Source: Lepas anatifera
Taxonomy: Eukaryota > Arthropoda > Thecostraca > Lepadidae
Assembly: GCA_034440635.1 (NCBI GenBank)
Contig: JAOTON010000200.1
Span: forward strand, 310,001 to 374,000
DNA: 64,000 bases
Direction of reading: 5' to 3'
The translations under genes and the position numbers were made by a program. Positions 43,442-55,205 of the stretch are shown here, one piece after another (position 1 is the first letter of the stretch; every line of letters starts with the position of its first letter). The notes beneath the pieces are model-generated. The model made no database searches, was not told where the DNA came from, and worked only from the letters and a program-made list of their open reading frames with translations.

Positions 43442-43884
43442 AAAACAATGAGAATATGAAATTATCTGTAAAACCCAAGGATCTGCCATGATATACCACT
43501 GAAATGGCATGGCACGAATTTTGCACTGAAGCAGGGGCAATTCGAAAAATTTCCCAAGGGGGGTGAGGCGAACCCTAACGTCCGGCCTCCTCAAAGGGGC
43601 CCGGAATAGCTTTTGGGGACCCGACCGTGCACGGTATAAATTTTCAGAATAAAAGGTAGTTACGCTTAAAACGTGTCGGTCAGCAAGCAAAGCAAAACAT
43701 ATCTTGATATCATATATAAAAAGTATTTACAGTCGTTGGTTGTTTTTCGGTTGCTTAAAACTGCCTTGTATATGATATCACCAGCAGTGTTTGGATATGA
43801 ATAATGTATGCTTAATTTGCGATGTGTTAATGGCTACACTGACGTGTCGTTGTGCAGAATACAGAATAAACATCTGAATTTTTG
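43442..43884. other. Unassigned non-coding DNA
   Basis: Nothing recognised. Confidence 0.35.
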
Positions 43885-44065
43885 GGGGGTTTAATGACGC
43901 ACCAACATATGGCGTCGGAGGGGAGAGAAATAAGCTATGTTTGAGCTGGGGCAGGAGGCTAAATCCTGCCTCTGGGTGAGTTTGAAGCCCCGACACCCGG
44001 CACTGACAGAATGACATAGGTCGAGCCGAGTGCTCGCACTAACCGACTGCACCTCCCTGACAGCC
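43885..44065 (-). mobile_element. tRNA-derived SINE, same family
   Basis: On the minus strand: head with TTAGTGCGAGCACTCGG (box A region) and GGGCTTCAAACTCACC (box B), ending in GTTGGTGCGTCATTAAACCC. Confidence 0.7.
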
Positions 44066-45213
44066 CTGAGGACAATTAAACCAGACACTTTCAATGGGTG
44101 CCTTCTGCTCCTTTTCGGCTATAAATGTTAAATGGAGGGAGATAAGTGGGCAATGTAAAAGCGATGGAAGTCTTGCAGCCGTTAGGGACCTTTTTAAATT
44201 CTGTAAATCTACTACGGTCGAACACTTCAAAATGTAAGTGGAAAGATCCCTACTACGAAATGGCAAATCAAAATGCTTATTTTATCGCCAATTTCAAGCC
44301 ACAGTATTGAAACTTTGTTCTTTTCAAAACACCACATGCAAAAAGTTCAACGAGTAAGCCACAAAAGTACCACTTTATTGTCCCTGCGGACAAAATATTG
44401 CCCACATTATGAGCTATATGCACAGTTAATCGCATATGAAGATTTTTAGACCCGTGAAACGTGAACAGCTCCAGCGTTGTCAACGCCATACATGAAATTA
44501 AAATATCACGTTCTCAGAGGTCCGCCGCATGCGAGTTTCGTCAATTATTATTTTACCTTCAAGTTTTGGATGCCAGGTTCCCCGCTTGCTTTTCGCTCAC
44601 ACAGTTGTTTTACTGGTTGTTGGATTAAAATTTTTTGGGGGTCACTTTCATCTTCTCCTTCCGCGAATATAGCGCGCGAACCAGTAACAAGAATATACAC
44701 TTGACCCATTGTTCTCAACCCCAATGTACCGTGAGGAAAGTTTGACGTCCCAGTGCAGAGGATACAAGCTTCTGACAAAGTTGGTCCATATTTTGTATAC
44801 GCTTGAGACCTTGCATGTCGCATAAAGGACATCTGGGGCCATTTCGGTTGGAAGTATCAGGATGAATGACCTGTGCTACGCTGACTACCAATAGAATCGT
44901 TCCCCAGGGGTCGAAAAACCTACCATTGTTCTATTTTTAATGGTGAGAGCCCATGGTGGGCAATGTGACAAAATTGACGACATGTCTCGTCCAGACTAGA
45001 GAGTTGATTGACCTTCCCCCAAAGTTAACAAAATAAAAAGAGAAGGTGAAGTTTGTAAAGACTGACATTTCGCCTTTGAGGCTTCATCGGATTACACACA
45101 CGAAAGCAAATAACCACACAATGGAAAAACTTGACGCTTAAAAACCAGACGAAGCCAGGAACAAATCGCCAACACTGGCACCTGTAATTTGAGCCCGAAA
45201 TTCTGTTCAACAA
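44066..45213. other. Unassigned non-coding DNA
   Basis: Nothing recognised. Confidence 0.4.
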
Positions 45214-45658
45214 TTAAAGGGAATGTGGCACTTTGGTTGAATCCAGGAATGTAGTGTGATTAGGGGTATTTTAAGCCGAAAATCATGAAAGCGTCCATGA
45301 TTTCTTTGAAAATGAACAATGAGCTCAATATTTTGATTTGTAAAATGCTCCTCTAGGGTGAAAAATAAACTTCTGCCTGTGGATGACGTCATGACCTGGC
45401 AACTACCCCCATATTCGATAGGCTTCAAGGACTTCAATTGGCTGATTACTCACTGTGGCGTTAGCCTTGTCGTCACACCAACAGCTGACAACTGTGGCCG
45501 CCTGGCTGGGGTACATTTCAGGTATGTTTTAAGCTTTTCTCCGCGTTAATTTTTAGTTTCAAGACAAATGATATATTGAGTACCGGGTTTTCCGGCATAC
45601 TTTACAACTTGGCTATCTCAGTTAAATTCATGGTATAAAGGTGTCACATTCCCTTTAA
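45214..45658 (-). mobile_element. TTAA-type MITE family V, copy 2
   Basis: 445 bp, ends TTAAAGGGAATGTGGCAC and GTGTCACATTCCCTTTAA; opposite orientation to 24671. Keeps TGACGTCA (45384-45391). Confidence 0.88.
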
Positions 45659-46291
45659 GATGATCCAGGAGTGCCCATTGTTTCCCTACAAATGCGAACC
45701 GTCCCCCCGTTTGCAACCTGGGCTGGTGACACATGTATGGCTTGACATTTTCAATGGTGACACACTAAACACTTTTTTGGCCCCAGAGTCCCCTCACAGC
45801 TCAAAAGGCCGAAATAAGGGAAAGGTAGAACATTCCTCGTTCTCGGACTCTTAGTTGGAGCAGGGAGTTGAAACAGATGTAGGGCTGCCATCGAAGATGA
45901 AGCCGTCTCAGCTTGTTACCTCCCATTTCGTCTTTTCTTCTTTATTAAAAAAAAATGATACCGAGTCTCTCTCTCTCTCTCTCTCTCCCTCTGTCTCTCC
46001 TCTCTCCTAGCCATAGCAAGATCAGGACGAGATAAGCTGAAGATGGTGAAGTCCTTACACTACATTTGTTATAACACGGACATCTCTGACGCTCATCTGC
46101 GCCAGAGCCTCACTGGATCCAACATTGGGTCACCGGCAGCTCTCGCAGAAAGTCTTCTTGAAGTTTTGATATCACAGCACGGCATATGAGTAGCGTTGCC
46201 TGTTAGCCCGCAAGATAGATCCAATCACAAGACGCAATGAACAGGGGTCGCGGGATCAGGCCCATCTAGGGAATAGGCCCACCTAGGAACA
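45659..46291. other. Unassigned DNA with a (CT)n tract
   Basis: A CT dinucleotide repeat lies at about 45966-45987, continuing as imperfect CT-rich sequence to 46010. Confidence 0.5.
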
Positions 46292-46460
46292 GGGACACAG
46301 TGGCGCAGTGGTAGCGCGTTAGACTTCCACACCGTTAAGCCGGGTTCAAATCCCCGATGGGAATGCTGAATGAAGCTTGTTGATCACCAACGTACCATTC
46401 CAACAGGAGAGAGTTGGTAACACCATATGGACTCAGAAGTCGGTGCGTTGTAAAGTACCT
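46292..46460 (+). mobile_element. tRNA-derived SINE, same family, head complete
   Basis: Box A TGGCGCAGTGG (46301-46311), box B GGTTCAAATCC (46343-46353), body CCAACAGGAGAGAGTTGG, tail GTCGGTGCGTTGTAAAG. Best copy for defining the family. Confidence 0.78.
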
Positions 46461-47076
46461 AGCCACGCACCTGCCACCTTGATGCAGGACTTGGCGCCAA
46501 GCTTCAGCAGTTCAAATCTAGCTCATTCCCTCCCCCCCACGCGCCCCTGTGGTTGGGGCATTGGAAAACCCGGAGAAAAAGCAAAAACAAAAGAAAACAA
46601 GAATCTGCATTTATTAGCCTGCCATCTACTAGCGGAAGTATGGCCGCTGGGTAGGAACCTCTTATCTTGTCCTGGTGGTGCAACATGATTTCCTCGCATT
46701 CTTAAATCCTTCTTTGGAAGACATTTTCTACGTTTGGGAAACTATTTCGGCATGTAACATGCGCCACCACGCGTTTGAAACCGGACACTTGAAGAAACAC
46801 TTGGAGAGAAAGCGACGGTAATTAGTATCTTGATGCACTTGAAGTTCTTTTTTGTACTGTGTATCCCGTTTTCAGAACTGAAGCCGATTGGTAACTAATC
46901 TTTAGCGTCCTTCGAATACACTACAAATCACTAAAATTTTGGTGGAATGTACCAGCTCATGTCCTGCAACTAACACAGCCTCAATAAAACACGCCGTCTA
47001 ACGGCTGTGAACATTTACCATGTATATTTGGGCATAAGAAAAAATAGATATAATAGACATAAGAATGAAGGAAGAT
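46461..47076. other. Unassigned non-coding DNA
   Basis: Nothing recognised. Confidence 0.4.
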
Positions 47077-47609
47077 TTAACACACCCAGTGAAGAGCGGT
47101 CTGGTGTCAATGCGCAGTTCTGGTGTCAATGGGGAAGGACCTGAAGTGTCCTGAGATCCTGAGATCTTGGAAATCAAGAGGGTTAGAAGATCACCCGTTA
47201 GGGGGTGCGTAGGGGCGATAGTGATCTAAATTATAGTCAAGTTTTATTGACCTAAGTCAATGTCTTTAAGGTCAAACGAGGTCGTAAAGGTCATATCTTA
47301 GCTGTGCTGAAGATATATTTTGAAGTTCCGTGATTATGCGTGAAAAAGCCGGGCATACACAAAAGCGAGCTAAGGTCATAGATGGAATGTCCCGCACAAT
47401 GTTCTCTGAAAGTTTGAAGTTAGGAGCATTCAAGGTTACTGACCTCTGACGTAACGGTAAGCCGGATTCCGAATGATTTACAATATAACTAGAAATATAG
47501 CAGCCTTTAGAGATGATAGTCAAGTAGCCTTTATTGGCAAAGAACGGTTCTTCGGCCACCTTGGATAAATAGGAAGGGGCACTTTAGACCCCTCCACTGT
47601 GCATGTTAA
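47077..47609 (-). mobile_element. TTAA-type MITE family IV
   Basis: 533 bp, ends TTAACACACCCAGTGAAGAG and CCACTGTGCATGTTAA. AGGTCA-type motifs occur at 47265-47290 and nearby. Its right TTAA (47606-47609) is also the left TTAA of the next element. Strand is nominal. Confidence 0.65.
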
Positions 47610-48806
47610 CCTTCGCCCGGGTGGGGGTCTTTTTAGACCCCCTCGGGTTTTTCCGAAGTAACCAGAAAATGGCGGCGCGCAGCGCTGCCAAACTTGGTCT
47701 AGCTGTTCCTTTATCATTTTTACATTTTTCCTGAAAATTTTAGCTCAAAGTCATATCAGGTCAGGTCACTAGGCCAGGTGAAGTTCCTTCACCTAAAAAA
47801 AATGCTTTGGACTGCATAACTAAAAGGTGGGTTAATTTATCAAGTTGAAACTCATACCACATATTGGGCCCACCAGGAGGTACAGCACATATTCTGGGAT
47901 TTTTCATATTGGTGACCTAAGGTCATTTGCAGAGCATGACCTTCCCCATTGTAAATACATGGGAAAATCACGAAATGAGCTTTTCTCAGTAAGTATGGAA
48001 GGAATCAACTTCAAATATCGGTTACGGCTTGCTCTTACCTCATTTCTGAATTGATCCCACCAAAATTGGCTTGTGACCTTTGAAAGGTCACCTTAGGTCA
48101 AATAAGCTTTTTTGGTGTTTTTCTCTATAAATTTTGGATTTACAAAGATAGAGCTTTTATTTTATCACCAAAGTGTTTGTATAGTCACTGCAAGTCAAAT
48201 GATATACATCATGACTATACCAGGTCAAGTTGGGTCAGACCGTTGACCTGGGTCAGGTCAAATGTTCAAATTTGACCTGGCATAGCAATATTATATCTCA
48301 TTCGATTTGTATTGACGAGACGATTGCAATGGTGCATCAACTATGGCTGCATCTTGCTTGGTTTGGAATTTATTAGCGAAAAAGGAAACGCCCTTATGCA
48401 CGGGTGGCTATGGACATTCCCAAGAACATTTCCAATATTCAGTGACCTGTAGCTCCCTAGGCTTTGACCTGACACGAAAATGAATGCCACTATAATGAAA
48501 GAGCAGCTCAAGAGCTTTCGAATGGCGTTAAAAAATGTATCTAGCTATCATAGTTTCTGAGATATATGAGGTTTCATTAGTACACCTCATATTAGCGATT
48601 TTGACCTATTTTGACCTCTGGTGACCTTGATATTGACCTGACGAGAAAAATGACTGAAGTATTTTCGATATCATTTTCGAAGAGCTTTCGATTGCCGTTT
48701 TTCGATTTTTTCTAGCTCTCTTAGTTTTTGAGATTGTGTGGGGTCTTTTTAGCCCCTCTCCACCAGGGCGAAGGTGGCTCCTACGCGCCACCGGGGCAAG
48801 GGTTGA
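47606..48806 (+). mobile_element. TTAA-type MITE family III, copy 1
   Basis: TTAACCTTCGCCCGGGTGGG, a hairpin of GGGGGTCT and AGACCCCC around a T-run, ACCAGAAAATGGCGGCGCGC, AGGTCA array, TGACCTGGGTCAGGTCA near the centre, AAGGTGGC near the right end and GGGTTGA (mutated TTAA) at 48803-48806. About 1.2 kb; no coding capacity. Confidence 0.85.
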
Positions 48807-49144
48807 GTTATACCAAGGATAAGCCTAATACATGTTCTGTCAGAGGGATTTTCTTTTATGCGCTTACTCAGGGGTGACCTTCAAGCCAAATTAAGCGGCT
48901 TTGCCACCGGATTTGGGCGAGAGGTGCGGTGTTAAGTCCAAGCTTTAAAGACTGGAAGCCAGGAGGAAAACACACGTTTTCTAAACATTCTCAAAGAAGC
49001 CAAGCCTGTGAATAGTTTCAGCAACGCACTGCCGGTGTATTCGGTTGCGCTAGATTGTTCTCAACGCGCTGAAAGCAGGGGCGGATCCAAGAGGATGAAT
49101 GGGAAATCCCAAATGCGTCATCGACGGGAGGGTGTTTTCGCGCG
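48807..49144. other. Unassigned spacer
   Basis: Contains GGGGCGGATCCAAGAGG at about 49079, one end of a GGATCC-type element. Confidence 0.4.
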
Positions 49145-49222
49145 CTGCGTCAGACCTGTGACTCGAACCTCCGGTTTGAAGGAATGCTTCACCGGTCTTT
49201 GCACTACGCTACTCAACCTTTG
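49145..49222 (-). mobile_element. tRNA-like sequence, SINE head
   Basis: The minus strand has GAGTAGCGTAGTGCAAAG (box A-like), TTCAAACCGGAGG and GGTTCGAGTCAC (box B). A standard cloverleaf acceptor is not visible, so a SINE head is likelier than a tRNA gene. Confidence 0.45.
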
Positions 49223-50459
49223 AAAATGCTATGGCATGGACTGGCACATTTTCATTACAGTTATAGGTGCATTAGCAAGACTGGATATCATAATTGCGCG
49301 TTTGAAAACGTAATTAACTAGAAGATTATACAAAAATACTTACTTTGAGTAGATAACATAAGCCAACTAAAAAATAAATTTAGCTGTGTAAGGTTTTCTA
49401 GAAACCAGCAAAGCCAGATGCGAGGGACGAAATGATCAGTTTTTCCATGAATCGCTTGTGGCAAAAAAAAAACTTGAAAAAATGTATATTTCTTCTTTTA
49501 CGGCGGCTTAAAAACCAATTACATTGCTTATTCTATCCAATCCTTAGCATCCGCACTGGGAAGGGTCATAAGGTACCCAAACCTGCTTTAAAATCAGTCA
49601 GAGCTGAACACGCCCTGCTAGTTTTAAAGAGCAGATACAGTGGTACAGCGACGGGTGTCCGCCCAATTCTCCGGAAAAAAGATTACCAATAAATTCTAGC
49701 ACAACGCACTTACTTTCGGAGAAGTCAGGATGGTGAATATCGTTTTAAACAGATATGTGCTGAAGTCATTACCCTTTATAAAAACTCGGCCGAAAAAAAT
49801 TCCAGAGGGAAAACAACAGTATTGACTTTCTTAAACGCGTTATGCTTTTTACTTCGACACAAGGAATCTTCCCAAAAAGGACTTGCGAAGTTTTACGAGT
49901 GCGGGAATGACTATCATCAACTGCAGAATGAATTGGTAGCATGGGTGCCGAAAGCAGGGGGGTGTCCCCCAAAGCATTTTTGGTCCATCGTCATTAATGC
50001 TGTCAGGTACCGGATATGCTAAAAATTCGCCTCCCCGGTCAGCGCCAGCTCGGGTTCGTCCCCCCTGTAAAAGTCTGCGGCGGCGCCCCTGGTTTGTAGG
50101 TGTCACATTTTGATATGATATTGAATTGAATGGCTTATTTGCTGCTCAAGATTCACCAGAATTTGTTTTTGAGCATATTCAAACATCTAACTCCTCGAGA
50201 TTTCCCTATTGTAGTTGGGAATATTGGGACTCTCTCATCTCTTCTTCACAACGTTGTAAATCATAACAAAATGCCAAAACAAGAACTATTTGAGTTTGAG
50301 TATTGAGTGAAACTGGTCGGGTTTAACACTCAGACGAGACTTTGTGCAGTATCAAATGTTCTACTTAAGAAATATTTGGTTTATTGTTTGTTAGATTTGA
50401 AGGGCTGCAGGGTTCTACTCATAGTGACAGCCCAAGTCAAGATTATGGAAACATTTGCA
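49223..50459. other. Unassigned AT-rich DNA
   Basis: Nothing recognised. A C/G-rich patch at 50030-50098 may be another GGATCC-type remnant. Confidence 0.35.
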
Positions 50460-51647
50460 TTAACCTTCGCCCGGGTGGGGGTCTTTAGACCCCCTCGGGT
50501 TTTTCCGAAGTGACAAAAACGGCGGCGCGCAGCGCTGCCAAACTTGGTCTAGCTGTTCCTTCATTATTTTTACACCTTTCCTGAAAATTTTGGCTCAAGG
50601 TCATATCAGGTCAGGTCACCAGGTCAGGTGAAGTGACCTCACCTCAAAAATACTTAGGACGGCATAACTAAAAGAAGGGTTAATCGATCAAGTTGAAACT
50701 CATACCACATCTTGGGCCCACCAGGAGCTACAACATTTGTTCCGGGATTTTTGATATTGGTGACCTAAGGTCATGTGCAGAGCATGACCTCCCATTGACA
50801 ATGCATGGGGAAAATCACGAAATGAGCTTTTCTCAGTAAGTATGGATGGAATCAGCTTCAAACATCGGTTGCGACTTGCTCTTAGCCCATTTCTGAAGCT
50901 GATACCAAAATTTTTACTTGTGACCTTTAAAGGTCACCTTAGGTCAAATAAGCATTTTTTGGTGTTTTTCTGTATAAATTTTGAATAAACTAAGATAGAG
51001 CTTTTATTTTGTCACCTAAGTGTTTGTATAGTCACTGGAAGTCAAATGATATACATCATGACTATACCAGGTCAAGTTGGGTCAGACCGTTGACCTGGGT
51101 CAGGTCAAATTCTTAAATTTGACCTGGTATAGCAATATCATACATCATTCGATTCGTATTGACGAGAGGATTGCAATGGTGTATAAACTATGGCTGTATC
51201 GTGTTTGGTTTGGAAGCTATTAGCGAAAAAGTAAACGACCTTTTGCATGGGTGGCTATGGACATTCCCAAGAATATGCCCAATATTTAGTGACCTGTAGC
51301 TCCCTAGGCTTTGACCTGACACGAAAATGAATGCCACTATAATGAAAGCACATCTCAAGAGCTTTCGAATGGTGTTAGAAAAATGTTTCTAGCTATCATA
51401 GTTTCTGAGATATAGGAGGTTTTCTTAGTACACCTCATATTAGCGATTTTGACCTATTTTGACCTCTGGTGACCTCGATATTGACCTGACAAGAAAAATG
51501 ACCGAAGTATTTTCGATATTATTTTCGAAGAGCTTTCGATTGCCGTTTTGCGCTTTTCTAGTCTCTTAGTTTTTGAGATCGTGGGGGATCTTTTTAGCCC
51601 CCCACCAGGGCGAAGGTGGCTCTACCCGCCACCGGAGCAAGGGTTAA
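50460..51647 (+). mobile_element. TTAA-type MITE family III, copy 2, complete
   Basis: 1188 bp from TTAA (50460-50463) to TTAA (51644-51647), colinear with copy 1. Left hairpin GGGGGTCT-TT-AGACCCCC; right end GGGCGAAGGTGGC, GCCACCGGAGCAAGGGTTAA. Dense AGGTCA/TGACCT hexamers. Confidence 0.9.
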
Positions 51648-51800
51648 AGGGAGTGTCCCACTTGTATAATGGGTTTTGAACTGAGATTGCAGTTTTGTAG
51701 AGCCTGTTGAGTAATCACTTTGGCATATTTAGTTTTACCCAAGGCTCTCTGTATAAAATTTCCGCAAGCTTTAAAGTTCAAAGTAAAGGGGCCTATTGGC
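51644..51800 (+). mobile_element. Possible further TTAA element, left end only
   Basis: TTAAAGGGAGTGTCCCACTT starts at the same TTAA that ends the family III copy and resembles the family V terminus. TTTTACCCAAGGCTCTC is shared with about 38430. No matching right end found. Confidence 0.35.
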
Positions 51801-53792
51801 TTATTTCAAACCCCGAAGGAATACCTTCCATATGGTTGCAGCAATCTGATTGGTCGAAAGGCCTGAGCCCGGCCCACTAACGAAAAATGTCATGCTAGCG
51901 AGTGATCCAGCTTGCGATATGCCCGTTTGAAGGTGCGACAAAGCTGGCGCTACACATTCGTTTCATTCGACCACAAAACGTCCAGCTAATTAGAGAAGAC
52001 TAGTTTCGTCTCCGAAAAGAAGGTACGTACCTACTCACTTTTTATTTTATTGATGCTTCTAGTTTTATTGGCTTAAAATGTCTGCAGATTGTAGTGAGAT
52101 GATGACACTTTTTTGGGGGGGACAAATATTTACTTAGATTAAAGTTAATATCAGTGGTGGTCCCGCTTATTATGTTGCTTTTTGTATGCTTTTGTCTTGC
52201 TTGTTCTTCCTTTGACTGCTTCTTGCTCCTCATTTCTGTCGTCTTCCTATCATAGTTAAAAAGAAATAAACAAATCGATGATGCTGGTGAACTGAATATT
52301 GAGCTACCTAAGCAGCAAAAGTCCTCCTTTTCATAATAATTTGATGGTCAACTCTGACTACAGTATTCTTTCTTGGTTTGGGAGAGGGGGAATTTCTGGA
52401 ATCCCATTAAAATGAGGGTACTTGAAATACAATTTAAATGTGGCCTAACTGGACATTGGGCACAATAAATCTGTATGTGAAAGATGGTGCAGTCTATCTC
52501 TGTTCGAAACGGGGCTATCTAAGTTCTAAATCCATAATGAAGTAATAAGATGTTACGAGATAGAAAGACTAAAGAAAAGGAATCTCAACACATCCTACCT
52601 ATAAAAAATGAAGGTGTAACCTCACTATTGTGTGGTGCAGCAAAGATGATTGGATGGCATAATCTCATCTTGAAGATCACATGCTAGGATATTAATATTT
52701 TAATAGCTGACTCGGATTCAGGACCCTGCAGCTTCCCTGAACAAGGAGCGAGCTGGCTCCCAGGAAACTCTTCCAACAGGAAAAGAGTAGGCAAGGCCTA
52801 ATGGCCCTGGCAGTTGGTTTGTTGATAAGCCCCTAAAATTAGATTAATATTTGGATGTCTCACAAAGCTTGTAAATATTTTGATATATGCATATTATATT
52901 TTGATGGGAGTGATTTCCAATGTTGATAGGTTTCAGAGTGCTGAGGCAAGAAGCATGATTAAAAGTTGATAGGTATATACTGTGGCCTGTCTCCCCCAAG
53001 TCCTGGATGTAAAATACCACTTAGATTGAATATTTGGGCACAGTCCATCAGGATCAGGTAGGTCAAACAAAAATTATAAGTGCTGTGTCCGAATATATAA
53101 TCTCAATGGTATTTTATGTCCAGGATTCGGGGAGAAGTGTTCCCTTTTAAGATGTATGAGCTTCTGTGATCCACATCTGAATACTAGACTTTCAAAAAGG
53201 CTCAGAAATACCCATATTTAATTAAAAAAGCAAAGGAAGTTCGATAAAGTTTGACCATTCTTATTAGGATCCCTCCATGAGGCTCCTGTTTGAGGTTTTG
53301 TATGTGGTATGATGGTTTTAATTTCTCACTGGCATACTTTGATTGCAACTGGTAATGGTATACCAAGTTTATTCTATCTTCATTTTTGGCCCAATTTGAA
53401 GATACAGTGTGTTTTTATATGAAATATTGATATTTGCTTTGTTGATTGATGTTTGATGTTTGTTATATTACTTTGATGTTTGCTTATTAACATTTTTTGC
53501 AATCCCCTCAAAAGAAAATGTAAGAATGTTAGACCATTAGATCACCTGGTCCCATTAAGTCCTATCTTAACAAATCTGGTCTGCGGAAAATTATAAATAT
53601 TGTCAAATTGTCACAAATAAAACTCCTCCATTCTATCATGAACCATACCCTGCCACAGCCAGTGGCTACCAAATTTCCCTCATGGCACACCCATTAGGAA
53701 AGAAGGGCAGGAAAAACCAGACATTTTGATGTCCCATTTGCGGCATTTATGTATCGCAAATTCTTACTCTTTCTTGCAGCTCCCAAAGTCAC
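51801..53792. other. AT-rich unassigned DNA with one fold-back element
   Basis: No supported gene. Confidence 0.4.
52990..53136. mobile_element. Fold-back element, 54-bp arms
   Basis: The left arm (52990-53043; TCCTGGATGTAAAATACCA) and right arm (53083-53136) are about 80-85% complementary around a 39-bp loop. The arm sequence recurs at 30677-30759. Confidence 0.75.
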
Positions 53793-54038
53793 GGGGGAGT
53801 CTAGGATCGTCAATCAGGGGGAGGGGGCCCCTTTCTGGAGGGCACCATCCGGACCAGGAGGGTACCGTACCACCTTTTGACCGGCAAAACCTATCAAGCC
53901 AAGTGATATCGATGTGCGCCGATTTTCACATCCTGGGGGCTGGGGGTAAGAAGTGGCATTTTAAGGGGTTGTCGTGACCATTTCAGGGGGCGCTGAGGGT
54001 CGATCGTGGGGGGCACTTTCCCCCTGGATCTGCCTATG
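53793..54038 (+). mobile_element. ATAGGCGGATCCA-ended MITE, copy 4
   Basis: The left end is decayed (CTAGGATCGTCAATCAGGGG). Interior GGCACCATCCGGACCAGG and GACCGGCAAAACCTATCA match copy 2; the right end is CTGGATCTGCCTATG. Confidence 0.75.
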
Positions 54039-54111
54039 CCCAATGTAGGGAATGAAAATGTAGCATTAAATATTAGAGATGTCAACTATGTACCGTGCAT
54101 CAAAGCATTCT

Positions 54112-54846
54112 TTAACACGCGTATCGACAGGGGTGAGTACCCGCCTTCCTCAGGTTCTTTGGATATATAATAGAAACGGCGGCGCGTAGCGCCTGCCGTA
54201 CTCCGTATGTATTTTCTTTGGTAATATTTACAACTTAATGCAAAATTTTAAGGTTGGGTCATCTCAGGTCAGGTCACGAGTGCAGGTCAAGTGACCTCAC
54301 TTCAAAATAATTTTAAGATAGTATAATTCAGAACAGTTTGAGCCTTTCCGATTGAAAGTCATATCACACAATGAGCCTACAGAGTTCGACGAAATATATT
54401 CCGATATTTTTGATATTGATAACGTAAGGCCAGGTACGAGCCATGACCTCTCCATTGGAAATACTTGGGAGAAATGGTCTAAATTGAATAACCTAGTAAT
54501 GGATGGTGGTAGAGCATTTATTTTAACGGTATTAGGTCCGCTTCATCTCTGCGGTTCTCAGAACATGCATTTTTCCTAATTTCACCTTGACCTGCCCTGA
54601 GGTCTGGTCAAATGCAATCCTAAATTTGACCTAATTTGACCTAGGAGGTCGTATTTTACACCAATCGCTTCGGCTTGGTGTGGAGATTCTTTGGGTCTAA
54701 ATTGTTTTTCTCTCTATTTACTAGTTCAGATGTAACGAATGAAAACCTTTATCTACATGATGACCTTTATCTTTATGATGACATACCCTGACCTCTCATG
54801 ACCTTAAACATGACCTGAAAAAAGTTCAAATGTTTTCCATGCAGAA
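54112..54846 (+). mobile_element. Family I copy H1, right end missing
   Basis: TTAACACGCGTATCGACAGG, decayed GGGTGAGTACCCGCC, ACGGCGGCGCGTAGCGC, AGGTCA array; stops at TTTTCCATGCAGAA where H2 begins. Confidence 0.8.
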
Positions 54847-55205
54847 TTAACACGTGCATTGACAGGGGGTCTTAGCCACCTTCGCTTTGACGAGGGCAGG
54901 TACCTGCCCCCTAAGATCTCGAGAATCACGCTAAATAGCAAAAAACGGTAAACGGCGATGGTTAGCCCATCCAGTTCTCGATAGAAAACATTTGAACTAT
55001 TTTTTGTCAGGTCACATTTGAGGTTACTATAGGTCAAGGCATGCCACCATAGGGATATCATGTGGGCGAAGGTTTTCTTTCATTACATCTGAACTAGTAA
55101 AGCTAGAGCAAAACAATCTCGGCCATCGGAATCCTCGCAGCAAAACGAATGGAATATGTAATATAACCTTTCTGGGTCAAGTAAGGTAAAAAATTTGTGT
55201 CGCCA
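54847..55205 (-). mobile_element. Family I copy H2, half element
   Basis: TTAACACGTGCATTGACAGG, GGGCAGGTACCTGCCCC, AGATCTCGAGAATCACG and TTTTTTGTCAGGTCACATTT, in the orientation of copy B, fading near 55205. It lies directly against H1 in inverse orientation. Confidence 0.8.

Noticed and set aside
49145..49222. Functional tRNA gene on the minus strand
   Set aside because: Box-like motifs only; no complete cloverleaf could be drawn.
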